Assembly: GCA_903845125.1 (NCBI GenBank)
Contig: CAIMWS010000043.1
Span: 1-64,000, forward strand
Length of the DNA stretch: 64,000 nucleotides
Source of the DNA: an uncultured Verrucomicrobiota bacterium
GTDB taxonomy: Bacteria; Verrucomicrobiota; Verrucomicrobiia; Limisphaerales; UBA1319
Direction of reading: 5' to 3'
The position numbers and the translations under genes were made by a program. Shown one piece after another: positions 46,354-55,121 of this stretch. Positions within the stretch are counted from its first letter, which is position 1, and every line of letters begins with the position of its first letter. The notes beneath the pieces are model-generated. The model ran no database searches and was not told the origin of the DNA. It saw nothing but the letters and a program-made list of their open reading frames with translations.

Positions 46354-47340
46354 CTATTTTCCGCTGGCGGCCGCTTCGGTGGCACGCGCGCGATAATAGC
46401 TTGAGGGAAACATCGAAGCGGTCACATCCTTGTAGAGGAAAACCCCTTCGGCAGTGGTGCGGTTGGTTTCCAGCGGAATCCAATGGACCATATTGGTGGT
46501 CACATCCACCGCGTAGGTGGCCAGCGGCTCACCCCGTATGCTTAAAAGGAATGAACCATCTTCCAGCTTGGCCAGCACGGCCAGGCTGGGCAACGGTTTC
46601 GGCTGCGGCTCCGGAGGCAGGGAGAGCAATTTGAAATTATCGAACAACATGTAATTATCACCAGGCCGCTGGGGATTGCGAATGGACCAAACCGCATCCA
46701 CATCGCCAAAGTTCAAGGCTTGCCCCCGCGTGGCAATGGGCGCGGAAAGCACCACTGGCTGGTCATCCAGACGGGCGGACCAGGCATTGCGGTTGAAGTC
46801 CATGTCGATGGACAGGCCGTAAACCGTGTTGGTCTGGAATCGGGCGTTGGTGATCACGTATTGGTCGTTGTCCAATATATAACCTATGGCCAGGTCCCGG
46901 TTGTCGAAGTCCAGTGAGAAAAGCTTGATCCCATCGCTATTGTAAACGCTCCAGCGGAAATCATCGTAATGCTGGTTTCCGGAATCCACGATGAGCATGG
47001 TGGTGCTGAACCGCAGCCGCGAATACAAATCGGCATTCCCCGGCAGGTTGAACGGATAAAACACGTTCAACAAATTATCGCCCGGCTCCGGAGCCGTAAA
47101 ACCGACAAAAGCTTGCTGCCCTTGGCCGGGGAAATAGTTTACCACCAGTCCATTGCCACCCGTTCCATGGGCCAGCCAGCCATTCTGGCCAGCCAGCGTC
47201 AGGCCTGGATCGTAGCCCTCCTCCAATTCAAATCCGGTCGAAAAAAGGAGGTCGTCCGTTTCCTGGGCCTGCACCCAACCCAGGCCACCCAGCACCACCA
47301 AAGCCATCGAGACCAAACGATGATTTTTCATGTGCGGCAA
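46354..47340 (-). CDS. secreted jelly-roll (LamG-like) protein, unknown function
   Basis: A 328-residue protein with a signal peptide (MALVVLGGLGWVQA). The start may be the third Met codon (MKNH) instead of MPHM. The body opens with LLFSTGFELEEGYDPG and continues with beta strands such as YSRLRFSTTMLIVDSG and NAWSARLDDQPVVLS, the pattern of LamG or DUF1080-like concanavalin folds. The last about 75 residues look like a small fibronectin-like C-terminal module (LAVLAKLEDGSFLLSIRGEP ... SSYYRARA), common as a tail in verrucomicrobial exported proteins. No catalytic motif is seen. It probably binds a carbohydrate or sits on the cell surface. Confidence 0.72.
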   Translation of the reverse strand: MPHMKNHRLVSMALVVLGGLGWVQAQETDDLLFSTGFELEEGYDPGLTLAGQNGWLAHGTGGNGLVVNYFPGQGQQAFVGFTAPEPGDNLLNVFYPFNLPGNADLYSRLRFSTTMLIVDSGNQHYDDFRWSVYNSDGIKLFSLDFDNRDLAIGYILDNDQYVITNARFQTNTVYGLSIDMDFNRNAWSARLDDQPVVLSAPIATRGQALNFGDVDAVWSIRNPQRPGDNYMLFDNFKLLSLPPEPQPKPLPSLAVLAKLEDGSFLLSIRGEPLATYAVDVTTNMVHWIPLETNRTTAEGVFLYKDVTASMFPSSYYRARATEAAASGK

Positions 47341-47355
47341 TATTACACCAAGTTT

Positions 47356-49983
47356 TTACCGGCGTCGATCCTGGTTTTCTTTTGGATCCTTCGTGCTGCT
47401 ACCCGAACTGGGGGCGGTTCGTGCGGCCGGGCTGGATTGGGCACCGGAACGGGAGGAATCACTTCCCATGCTGGGCGAGTTACCCCGCGACGGAGCAGTA
47501 GGAGCAGAAGAGGATCTGGACGGAGCTGTCGCAGGAGTGCTGTAGCTCGGCGCTGATGCAGGAGACGAGGGCCGGCTGTAGCTGGGTGAGGAGGACGCGC
47601 CGGGTGACGAATAGCTGCGCGAGGGCGCTGTGCCGGAACTGGATCCACTGGATCCTGACGAGGATCGGGATGACGGATAGGAAGGCTGGCTTACGGACGG
47701 AGCCGAGGCCCCAGACGATGTGCTACCACCGCGCACGGGAGCGGTGGAATAAGATCGCGAAGCGCTCCCAGCATCTGGAGAGCTGGAACCACCCGGGGAG
47801 ATGCGTGTCCCCCCGTACGCAGGAGGTGAGCTCGCATTTGCCGCCGGACGACTTTCCACCCGCTTGGGAGAATTATCCTGCATGGTTTGCTGCCACGGTC
47901 GCGCGGAGGCGGTTGGCGGGGAACTTGGGGATTTCGTGGAACCGCCCGATGGTGGTTGGGTTGTTACTGGATTGGGATTAGCCCCACCTGTGCCTCGGGA
48001 ACCAGCGGTGAGAGCGGTGCTGGGATTGCTGGCTCCGCCAACCGGCGCAGGCCGGGTTCCAACCGCTGGCGATTGGCGATCAGAAGCCGTTGGCGCAGTT
48101 GTGGAACTACCGGTTTGTCCCATGCCAACCGGCCTGCGGGAACCAACCGTTGGCGCCGTGCCAGTACCGGTATTGCCACCGCCTGGTGCTGGACGGGTTC
48201 CAACCGCGGGCGGTTGACGATCTGACGCTCCCGGCTGAGTCGTAGAACCAGTGGCTTGGCCCGGGCCACCCGGCCTGCGGGAACCCACTGCTGGGGCCGT
48301 GCCGGTGCCGGTATTGCCACCGCCTGGTGCTGGACGGGTTCCAACCGCGGGCGGTTGACGATCTGACGCTCCCGGCTGAGTCGTGGAACCGGTGGCTTGG
48401 CCGGGGCCACCTGGCCCGCCGGAACCTCCTAATGGTGGCCGGCCTCCGGAGATATCACTCCCTCCGACATTCGGCCTGGTCCCTATAACTGGCGCGCCTG
48501 CGGGTGGGCTTCCTTTTTGAGGAGGAGTTCCTCCTCCGGGACCGCCGGCTACTCCACCTTGCGGTGGGCGTGGCGCAGTGGATCCACGATCTCCGGCGGC
48601 CGGCGGCTTCATTCCCGGTCCGGGGCCGGCGCTATTACGCCCCGGGGCCAGGTGGGGAACCGGTGGCGGATTAGCTGCCAATTGCGGACGGTAAAGAACG
48701 CCCGCGGAGCGATCCAAACGATCCCGAACTTTCCCGGGTGATCCCGGGGGCACGGGACGAATGGGAATCACTTTGACTTCCGCGCGGGTAAAGGCCTTGA
48801 TGTGGGCGGGGTCCAAACCTTGATTCATAACCACCCTATCCCGGCCCCAAACATATTTATTCACGACGACGCTTTGCACAAAAACCGGTTGCACCTGCCG
48901 CGGTGGCAGACAATACAAATGCAGGTTGCGATCCATTACGTTCTTATAGTGGACGAAGGTGAAGTGCCCGAGGCTGATCCCAAAATCGCATTCAGCCCCG
49001 ACCCGGGCCCCCAGATAAACAAATCCTTGCTCCGGCTCGTAAACCGCCTGGGGAGGCAAAGGGGCCCACCCACAGTAAACCGGGGTTCGTCTCCAGCATA
49101 CCCAGGAGGGAGCCCAAGTGGTACCCGGCAGCCATAGCCATCCGTGCTGAGGATGATTCCACCATCGGCCATAATGAAATGGCGCCCAACCCCAGGAGTA
49201 ATCAGACATCCAATACCAACCGGCATCCGTATAAACCCAGTGGCCGCGGTCAAAATACGGGCGCCAGGCAGCATTTTGCCTGGCAACTGACGGCTGCCAA
49301 ACCCAACCAGATTCCGGCATATTGATCCATGTCCCATAAGGGGCAAGGTTGTCGTAGAAATAGGCTGGCGACTCGCTCACGGTTTCGGTTACGGCCACAG
49401 TGTTCGGATGGGACGTTGTTTCAACCAGGATGTCCGGATGGGACGCCGTTTCAACAACGGTCTCCGTGGGAGTGGTTTCCACCATGGCTGAGGCAGGCGA
49501 ACTCACGGGCGGGCGTGTGGCGGGCTGGAGGGGCTTGGGCCTGGCTGGCTCGGCTGGCGGCGCATTGACGACAATTGGTTTGGCTTCCTCCCGCAATACC
49601 TTCCCCCGCTGGATCAAAGCCGTCACCACCCTGGGGGAGAGGCCAATATCGTTTAAATAAAGCAACTCCTCAGCGGTGGGTTGGTAAGGAATATTGGAGT
49701 TTTCAATAAAGGCAATCACCACCTTCTCGTCCAAATTGGATTGCGCCAGCTTTACTATCTCAGCCAGCCCGGGAGAAACCAATTTGCCATCCGCACGTTC
49801 CACCTCCACTGGTTGCTCGGTTGTGGTAACCGCTTCCTCCGTGGTGGTGACCGGATTGCCAGAGCCAGGCTCGGCTCCCGCGAGAGGCATGGCTGGGCCG
49901 GCATTTTCAGTCTGCGCCAAAACCAATCCCACCATTCCGCTTAAAAGTAGAAATATTATCGCCAGCCAGGTCGGTTTTTTCAT
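47356..49983 (-). CDS. DUF6600-like surface protein with long repetitive Gly/Pro/Ser/Thr tail
   Basis: An 875-residue protein with a signal peptide (MKKPTWLAIIFLLLSGMVGLVLA). After a short helical part (LAQSNLDEKVVIAFIENSNI) comes an aromatic-rich segment (YFYDNLAPYGTWINMPESGWVW, DRGHWVYTDAGWYWMSDYSWGWAP), the hallmark of the DUF6600 Trp/Tyr-rich family. From about residue 440 to the end the protein is low complexity, with a 47-residue unit in two near-identical copies (GPGQATGSTTQPGASDRQPP) and a third diverged one, then a Ser/Pro tail. Such tails are usually disordered and cell-wall or matrix associated. It is separated from the jelly-roll gene by only 15 bases. Confidence 0.8.
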   Translation of the reverse strand: MKKPTWLAIIFLLLSGMVGLVLAQTENAGPAMPLAGAEPGSGNPVTTTEEAVTTTEQPVEVERADGKLVSPGLAEIVKLAQSNLDEKVVIAFIENSNIPYQPTAEELLYLNDIGLSPRVVTALIQRGKVLREEAKPIVVNAPPAEPARPKPLQPATRPPVSSPASAMVETTPTETVVETASHPDILVETTSHPNTVAVTETVSESPAYFYDNLAPYGTWINMPESGWVWQPSVARQNAAWRPYFDRGHWVYTDAGWYWMSDYSWGWAPFHYGRWWNHPQHGWLWLPGTTWAPSWVCWRRTPVYCGWAPLPPQAVYEPEQGFVYLGARVGAECDFGISLGHFTFVHYKNVMDRNLHLYCLPPRQVQPVFVQSVVVNKYVWGRDRVVMNQGLDPAHIKAFTRAEVKVIPIRPVPPGSPGKVRDRLDRSAGVLYRPQLAANPPPVPHLAPGRNSAGPGPGMKPPAAGDRGSTAPRPPQGGVAGGPGGGTPPQKGSPPAGAPVIGTRPNVGGSDISGGRPPLGGSGGPGGPGQATGSTTQPGASDRQPPAVGTRPAPGGGNTGTGTAPAVGSRRPGGPGQATGSTTQPGASDRQPPAVGTRPAPGGGNTGTGTAPTVGSRRPVGMGQTGSSTTAPTASDRQSPAVGTRPAPVGGASNPSTALTAGSRGTGGANPNPVTTQPPSGGSTKSPSSPPTASARPWQQTMQDNSPKRVESRPAANASSPPAYGGTRISPGGSSSPDAGSASRSYSTAPVRGGSTSSGASAPSVSQPSYPSSRSSSGSSGSSSGTAPSRSYSSPGASSSPSYSRPSSPASAPSYSTPATAPSRSSSAPTAPSRGNSPSMGSDSSRSGAQSSPAARTAPSSGSSTKDPKENQDRRR
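48050..48420 (-). repeat. 141-bp tandem repeat inside the DUF6600-like gene
   Basis: The phrase cggttgacgatctgacgctc recurs at about 48211 and 48352, exactly 141 bases apart, and a third diverged copy lies toward 48050. The unit encodes 47 residues rich in Gly, Pro, Thr and Ala and keeps the frame. The two full copies differ at only a few bases, which points to recent expansion. Copy number may vary between strains. Confidence 0.7.
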
Positions 49984-50540
49984 AGGTCGCTCCGTGTTTC
50001 GATTCCTCGCGGAACCGGTTTCAGTTTGGTCATCAGCCGATGCCTGTCATGGTCACACCCTCGATCCGATCCGTTCACCGTCTGTTGACTCCCACCTTCA
50101 ACTTAATAGAAGCAGTTATGTCCCACAAGGATAGACGTTTTCAAGCAATTCCTATTCACCGGGTCCCTTGATCCAAACCAAGGTGGCTGATCATTCTGCC
50201 GCGGTTCCCCACTTTTCGGCTTGTTGAATGTTCATTTGAAGGGCCGGTGCAGGTTCCCATCCCCCCGCAAACTGCCCCGCCATCCAGAATTGAAACATGG
50301 AACATCCTGTCTGGCAGCACTTTAAGGAGGGCCGCAGCCTTCCATTGCCAGGTCGGCCAGAGTGGTAACAAGGTGGCTGATTGGCCGTTCCAGCCACGCT
50401 GAAAATTATTCCGAAATTCTTTTGAACATTTTGCCGGCTCACCTTTCCAACTTATCAGAAGGTTTTGGTTCGGTGAGTGAAAAAGCGGATCTCCCGAAGG
50501 AAGATTTAAAACAGGTTGGTTTAGGTTAGTTGGTTGGCTC
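49984..50540. other. 557-bp stretch without a supportable gene
   Basis: Between the DUF6600-like gene and the hairpin at the end of the Sel1 gene I see only shadow ORFs. The minus-strand ORF 50156-50626 overlaps the Sel1 gene in another frame and has no recognisable composition. The region presumably holds the promoter of the DUF6600-like gene, but no clear -35/-10 pair was found. Confidence 0.45.
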
Positions 50541-50565
50541 CCGCCGGTGAAAAAATCACCGGCGG
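50541..50565. terminator. perfect 10-bp hairpin at the end of the Sel1 gene
   Basis: CCGCCGGTGA-AAAAA-TCACCGGCGG forms a 10-bp stem with a 5-base loop, followed on the plus strand by TTTGCTTTT. The TGA stop of the minus-strand Sel1 gene lies inside one arm. The lack of a U run on the minus side makes it an atypical terminator for that gene; it may work bidirectionally or stabilise the 3' end. Confidence 0.5.
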
Positions 50566-51065
50566 TTTGCTTTTGGGCATGCAGGCTCAGGTGAAAAAGT
50601 TTCCACCTTGCGTTTGCCCTCCTCAATCTCCTCCGGGGCCATTCGTTCCAGAGTGGATTTCTGCATTTTCAGAGCGAGGGCGTGGCCACTGTTGGCAGCC
50701 AGGGTCAGCCATTTGTAAGCTTCGGCGTGATTCCGCACCACACCACGTCCAATAACATACATCATTCCCAAATTGCATTGAGCTTGAGCATGCCCCTGGT
50801 CGGCCGCTTTCCGGAACCATTCAGCGGCCAGGTAGTAATCCTTCGCCACCCCCAAGCCATCGTGGAACCGCTCGGCGAGATCAAACTGGGCCTGGGCATC
50901 GCCCGCTTCGGCTTTGGCCTGGCCCCGCTCCGCCAGGCTGCTCCGCCCATTTTCAAGCACGTTGCGCCACCGTGAGGCCGCCGCCTTGGCTTCCGGCACG
51001 GAACCCAGCACTCTTTTTGCGCCTTGCGCCAGGGCGTAAATGGTTCTGATCCAACCCACGGTCAA
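50556..51065 (-). CDS. Sel1-like repeat protein
   Basis: A 169-residue protein. The central part holds about two to three Sel1 repeats (AQFDLAERFHDGLGVAKDYYLAAEWFRKAADQGH, AQCNLGMMYVIGRGVVRNHAEAYKWLTLAANSGH), alpha-helical hairpins used for protein-protein contacts. The start is TTG at 51065, overlapping the stop of the sialate O-acetylesterase gene (TTGA), so translation is probably coupled to it. No signal peptide is seen. The C-terminus ends in the hairpin region. Function beyond scaffolding is unknown. Confidence 0.82.
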   Translation of the reverse strand: MTVGWIRTIYALAQGAKRVLGSVPEAKAAASRWRNVLENGRSSLAERGQAKAEAGDAQAQFDLAERFHDGLGVAKDYYLAAEWFRKAADQGHAQAQCNLGMMYVIGRGVVRNHAEAYKWLTLAANSGHALALKMQKSTLERMAPEEIEEGKRKVETFSPEPACPKANRR

Positions 51066-52603
51066 AACTTGGTTTGCTTGGGAGCGGTGCTCATTGGAAA
51101 ACTATCGGTGCGGAAGGGTGAGGCAGGCAAGCCCTCTTTGTTGAATAAATTGACCACCGGGTAATCCGCCCATCCATAGCGCACCGCCATGGGATGCGGA
51201 ATTTCCGGCGCCTGCACCACCACCTGGTTCTTTTGAATCCGCGCATTGGCCCACACGAATATCCGGTCCGGACCGCAAATGGAAAATCCACTCAACAGTC
51301 CATCCCGCGACTCCAATCCGCGCCCGATTTCGCCAAATTGGAGCACAATCTTGTCTTTCTCCACTTTTTGCCTTTGAAAAACGGGGCCCATGGCCACCAA
51401 CCGCTCCCGGTAGGCAATTTTGCGGGCCAGCAAAGCCAGGCGCTCGCCAACCGGGGCTTTGTGGACGGGATGAATGTTGTCCTTCTCGCCCCAATCCGTG
51501 ATGACCGCCAGCCCCACGTTTTTCATGGTTTGGGCCGCCAGCAATTGCGCTTCCCGCAGTTCAGCCCAGGTGCTTTCACCAGGCGCAGCGGTGATGACCG
51601 GCAGCGGCCTTTTCAAGTCCCGGTCCCAAGGCGCCAACTGGACCGCTAAAAACGGTAAATCACCCTGGCCCCAATCCCGCCGCCAGGAGCGGATCAAATC
51701 CGGGAATAGCCTCCGATATTGCCAGGCGCGATCGGCATTGGCCTCGCCTTGATACCAAATGGCGCCACGGATCGCAAACGGCTTCAGCGGAGCGATCATT
51801 CCGTTGTATAATTCCCCGGGACACCACGGAGCCCGGGGACGCGGCCGGTCCAGCTTTCGCCCGGCCTGCTCCAAATCCGACTTTTCCTGTGACCATCGCA
51901 GCAAATCCACCTGGTAACGCTGAACGGCTCCCGGAAATGCATCCAGGATGGTTTCCTGATACTCCGGACTGGCGGCCAGGGCCGCCCGACTCATCCAAGC
52001 TTCCGCTGGCGAACCACCCCAGGAGGCGTGGATCAATCCCACGGGCACCCGGCGTGCGGCCCGCAAAGACCGCCCAAAATAATAGGCCACTGCCGAAAAA
52101 TTACTGACCGCGCTGGGGCTGCTGGCTTGCCAGGTCCCCTGGATATCACTGGCGGGCGCGTCGGATTTCAATTTCGGAACCGTGAAGCACCGGAGCATCG
52201 GATCGTCAGACTCTTGAATATCCGCCTCGGACTGGAAGGACCGGGCTAAAGGCCACTCCATATTCGATTGCCCGCTGCATAGCCACACTTCGCCCACCGC
52301 CACATTGGTCAATTCCAGGGTGTTCTGCCCAACCACCTTCAGGCTGTAAGGCCCTCCGGCGTTCTGCGGCGATAATTTCGCCATCCAAATCCCGTCTTTG
52401 GCGATGGCCGAGGCCTTCTGTCCGCGAAACTCCACCGTCACTTTTTCGCCCGGATCGGCCTGCCCCCATATCGGCACAGCAACGCCTTGTTGCAGCACCA
52501 CGTTATCCGAAAACAGATGATGCAAACGCACCTCCGCCCGGGCTTGTGAAGCCAGGCCAACCAGGGCGGCCAGGCTGACAGCATGTATTACATAGCGGAC
52601 CAT
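51062..52603 (-). CDS. secreted sialate O-acetylesterase (SASA family)
   Basis: A 513-residue protein with a signal peptide (AVSLAALVGLASQARA) and a likely ribosome site (AGGA eight bases before ATG). The hallmark residues are in place: Ser113 in CSGQSNMEWPL, WGGSPAEAWMS, IWYQGEANADRAW and the C-terminal HPVHK. The N-terminal about 100 residues are the beta jelly roll that precedes the catalytic domain in the long family members, and the C-terminal part is another small beta domain. Length is typical of the long form. It removes O-acetyl groups from sialic acids or acetylated hemicellulose. It lies just downstream of the AraC-type regulator on the same strand. Confidence 0.92.
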   Translation of the reverse strand: MVRYVIHAVSLAALVGLASQARAEVRLHHLFSDNVVLQQGVAVPIWGQADPGEKVTVEFRGQKASAIAKDGIWMAKLSPQNAGGPYSLKVVGQNTLELTNVAVGEVWLCSGQSNMEWPLARSFQSEADIQESDDPMLRCFTVPKLKSDAPASDIQGTWQASSPSAVSNFSAVAYYFGRSLRAARRVPVGLIHASWGGSPAEAWMSRAALAASPEYQETILDAFPGAVQRYQVDLLRWSQEKSDLEQAGRKLDRPRPRAPWCPGELYNGMIAPLKPFAIRGAIWYQGEANADRAWQYRRLFPDLIRSWRRDWGQGDLPFLAVQLAPWDRDLKRPLPVITAAPGESTWAELREAQLLAAQTMKNVGLAVITDWGEKDNIHPVHKAPVGERLALLARKIAYRERLVAMGPVFQRQKVEKDKIVLQFGEIGRGLESRDGLLSGFSICGPDRIFVWANARIQKNQVVVQAPEIPHPMAVRYGWADYPVVNLFNKEGLPASPFRTDSFPMSTAPKQTKF

Positions 52604-52687
52604 GTTAATATTCCTGCCATTTCCACTTCAGTTGTCAATGGAATTCGATTGTCATATGAATTCCCGGGCCACCCGCCTTATTTTAAA

Positions 52688-53599
52688 TCAACTCCCCAGG
52701 GGGGCCGGCTTGGCATCCTGTTTCCCGCGATGATACCGCCGCCGGTGCTCCCTGGGCGAGATCCCAAAGACGCGGGTGAATTGGCGGGTGAAATAATTGC
52801 TGTCATTGAAGCCCACATTGAACGCCACCTCGGTGATCGTTCCGGAGTCGCGGCGCAGCAAATGGGCGGCCCGCTGCATCCGGAGCTGGATCAAATACGC
52901 GATCGGTGAAATGCCCAAAGCCGACTGAAAAGCCCTGATGAAGCTGCGTTTGGACATGTGGGCTATCCCCGCCAGTTCGTCGAGGTGGATCGCTTTGTTA
53001 TAGTGTTTTTCCAGGTGGCTGATCGCCTCCCCGATCCGCAACAAAGAGCACGAATCCGGATTGGGGGTACGGCTGTAACAACGTGACAAATACCCAATGA
53101 TCTGCATGAACGCCACCGTGGCAAAAAAACCGTAGCCGGGCGTGCGGGCCGCCAATTCCTTATCCAGCTCATCCACGAAACCTGAAACCACTTCCAGTTC
53201 CGCCGGAGCCAGGTGCAACCGGCTTTTGAACTGGTGCCGCGCCCGCCAGGCGGGTTCGAGGGTAAAAAGCGCATGATAACCCGGCAGCGTGGCCAGATCC
53301 GCCATCTCCAGGAGCAATTTTTCCGGCTGGAACAAAATATTGATCAGGCAGAGGTTTTCCATGTTTTGGTAATCGTGCGGCCGTGAACCGCCAATCACAA
53401 AAACATCCCCGGCCGACAGTGGCCAGGATTCCGTCCCGGTGATATGCAGCCCATGCCCGCCCGTGATCAGGACGATTTCCGCAAACTCATGGGCGTGGAG
53501 CCCAAACGGCTCCTGCGGATCGCGCCGGGCCACGGCGAGGGGTACTCCGTCCGACTGGAACCAATCTGATGTTTTTAACGTTCGAATCTCAACTGCCAT
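52688..53599 (-). CDS. AraC-family transcriptional regulator (RhaS/RhaR-like position)
   Basis: A 303-residue regulator. The N-terminal half is a cupin sensor (LHAHEFAEIVLITGGHGLHI, GDVFVIGGSRPHDY). The C-terminal about 100 residues are the double HTH of the AraC family: LDELAGIAHMSKRSFIRAFQ and ITEVAFNVGFNDSNYFTRQFTRVFGISPREHRRR. It is transcribed away from rhaA across a 161-base gap, the classical arrangement for a RhaS/RhaR-type activator of rhamnose genes. Sequence alone does not prove rhamnose as effector, so no symbol is given. It may also affect the SASA gene downstream of it. Confidence 0.92.
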   Translation of the reverse strand: MAVEIRTLKTSDWFQSDGVPLAVARRDPQEPFGLHAHEFAEIVLITGGHGLHITGTESWPLSAGDVFVIGGSRPHDYQNMENLCLINILFQPEKLLLEMADLATLPGYHALFTLEPAWRARHQFKSRLHLAPAELEVVSGFVDELDKELAARTPGYGFFATVAFMQIIGYLSRCYSRTPNPDSCSLLRIGEAISHLEKHYNKAIHLDELAGIAHMSKRSFIRAFQSALGISPIAYLIQLRMQRAAHLLRRDSGTITEVAFNVGFNDSNYFTRQFTRVFGISPREHRRRYHRGKQDAKPAPLGS

Positions 53600-53660
53600 T
53601 CCCCGCTCGCTTCCAATTCCAAACCCAAAGCTCTCAACAAAACCAACCCCACCGAATCAT

Positions 53661-53735
53661 TTTGGCAATTTTGTGCTATTATTTGGCGCGATCGTCAAGG
53701 ATGCGCTTGACCAGAACCGCTAAAATTGCAGAATA
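53661..53735 (+). promoter_or_regulatory. candidate AraC-type half-sites and rhaA promoter
   Basis: In the divergent gap, TTTGGC occurs at 53661-53666 and again at 53682-53687, a direct repeat with 21-bp spacing (two helical turns), as in AraC/RhaS-type operators. About 20 bases further lies TTGACC (53707) with AGAATA 17 bases on (53730), an acceptable -35/-10 pair for rhaA. The hexamer repeat is short, so this is suggestive only. Confidence 0.35.
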
Positions 53736-53760
53736 CTGAAAATCCAAAAAAGATTGCCCT

Positions 53761-55029
53761 ATGAGTAATTTGAAAAAAAATATCGAAGGAGCCTATAAAC
53801 TGGCTAAAGAACGTTTTGCCGATCTGGGCGTGGACACCGATGCCGCCGTCAAAAAACTGGCAAAAACCCCCATTTCACTGCACTGCTGGCAGGGGGACGA
53901 CTGCGGCGGTTTTGAAAAACAGGGAGAGTTGGGCGGCGGGTTGGCCGCCACCGGAAACTACCCCGGCAAGGCCCGAACCCCGGCCGAACTCCGCTCGGAT
54001 GTCGAAAAAGCCCTGGCGTTGATCCCCGGCAAACATCGTTTTAACCTCCACGCCTTTTATGCGGAAGTGGGCGGCAAGAAAGTGGACCGGAACGAACTGG
54101 GGCCGGAGCACTTCAAAGGCTGGATTGATTGGGCCAAGTCGCTCGGTTTGGGAATGGATTTCAACCCCACCTATTTTGCCCATCCCAAGGCAGCCGATGG
54201 CTTCACCCTTTCCCACAGCGATAAGGGCATCCGCAATTTTTGGATCGAACACGGCATCGCCTGCCGCAAAATCGGAGCCGCCATGGGCAAAGCCTTGGGC
54301 ACCCCGTGCGTTACCAATGTATGGATTCCTGACGGCTATAAGGACATTCCCGTGGACCGCAAAGGCCCCCGCGAACGATTGGCGGAATCGCTGGATAAGG
54401 TATTCGCCCAATCCATCAGCCCAAAATTGAATCTCGACGCCATCGAAGGCAAACTGTTTGGCATCGGTTTTGAGAGTTACACGGTCGGCTCGCACGAGTT
54501 CTACCTGGGGTATTCGGTCAAAAACAACAAACTCCTCTGCCTCGACGCCGGCCATTACCATCCCACGGAAAGCCTCGCCGACAAAATCACCGCCGTTTTC
54601 TCGTTCCTACCCGAAATCCTGCTCCACGTCAGCCGCGGCGTGCGCTGGGACAGTGACCATGTCGTTATTCTGAATGACGACCTGCTCGCGCTCGCTCAGG
54701 AATTGGTGCGCGGGGATTATTTATCCCGGACCCATATCGGCCTGGATTTCTTCGATGCCTCCATCAACCGCATCGCGGCCTGGGTCATCGGCACCCGCTG
54801 CATGATTAAAGCTCTCTTAATGGCCATGCTTGAGCCCATCGATGATTTGCGCCGCCTGGAGGCGGAAGGCCAGCATACCGCCCGCCTGGCCCTCCTGGAG
54901 GAGTGCAAAACTCTGCCGCTGGGCGCGGTTTGGGATTATTATTGCACCACCCAAAACGTCCCCGTGGGAATGGCTTGGATGGAAGAAGTCAAAGCTTATG
55001 AGGCGGCGGTGACCAGCAAACGTCAATAA
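53761..55029 (+). CDS. rhaA: L-rhamnose isomerase
   Basis: A 422-residue cytoplasmic enzyme that converts L-rhamnose to L-rhamnulose with Mn2+ or a similar metal. It matches RhaA along its whole length: [14 protein letters not shown] near the start, [80 protein letters not shown] and [17 protein letters not shown]. The conserved Glu, Asp and His residues of the metal site are in these blocks. Length is normal (E. coli about 419). The gene is divergent from the AraC-type regulator and followed by rhaT after a strong terminator-like hairpin. Confidence 0.97.
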   Translation: MSNLKKNIEGAYKLAKERFADLGVDTDAAVKKLAKTPISLHCWQGDDCGGFEKQGELGGGLAATGNYPGKARTPAELRSDVEKALALIPGKHRFNLHAFYAEVGGKKVDRNELGPEHFKGWIDWAKSLGLGMDFNPTYFAHPKAADGFTLSHSDKGIRNFWIEHGIACRKIGAAMGKALGTPCVTNVWIPDGYKDIPVDRKGPRERLAESLDKVFAQSISPKLNLDAIEGKLFGIGFESYTVGSHEFYLGYSVKNNKLLCLDAGHYHPTESLADKITAVFSFLPEILLHVSRGVRWDSDHVVILNDDLLALAQELVRGDYLSRTHIGLDFFDASINRIAAWVIGTRCMIKALLMAMLEPIDDLRRLEAEGQHTARLALLEECKTLPLGAVWDYYCTTQNVPVGMAWMEEVKAYEAAVTSKRQ

Positions 55030-55042
55030 TCCGGATATATTT

Positions 55043-55082
55043 GGATGGCCGGCCCCCTCGGGCCGGCCATCCCCCCTTTTTT
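55043..55082 (+). terminator. strong rho-independent terminator between rhaA and rhaT
   Basis: GGATGGCCGGCCC-CCTC-GGGCCGGCCATCC forms a perfect 13-bp stem with a 4-base loop, followed by CCCC and six T. It starts 13 bases after the rhaA stop and ends 40 bases before the rhaT start. This is the best intrinsic terminator seen in the window. Confidence 0.88.
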
Positions 55083-55121
55083 CGACCCTCTATATCAAAC
55101 CCCATATCGAATTACCTGCAT

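Noticed and set aside
50156-50626. 156-codon minus-strand ORF
   Set aside because: Overlaps the Sel1 gene in a different frame and has the composition of non-coding sequence.
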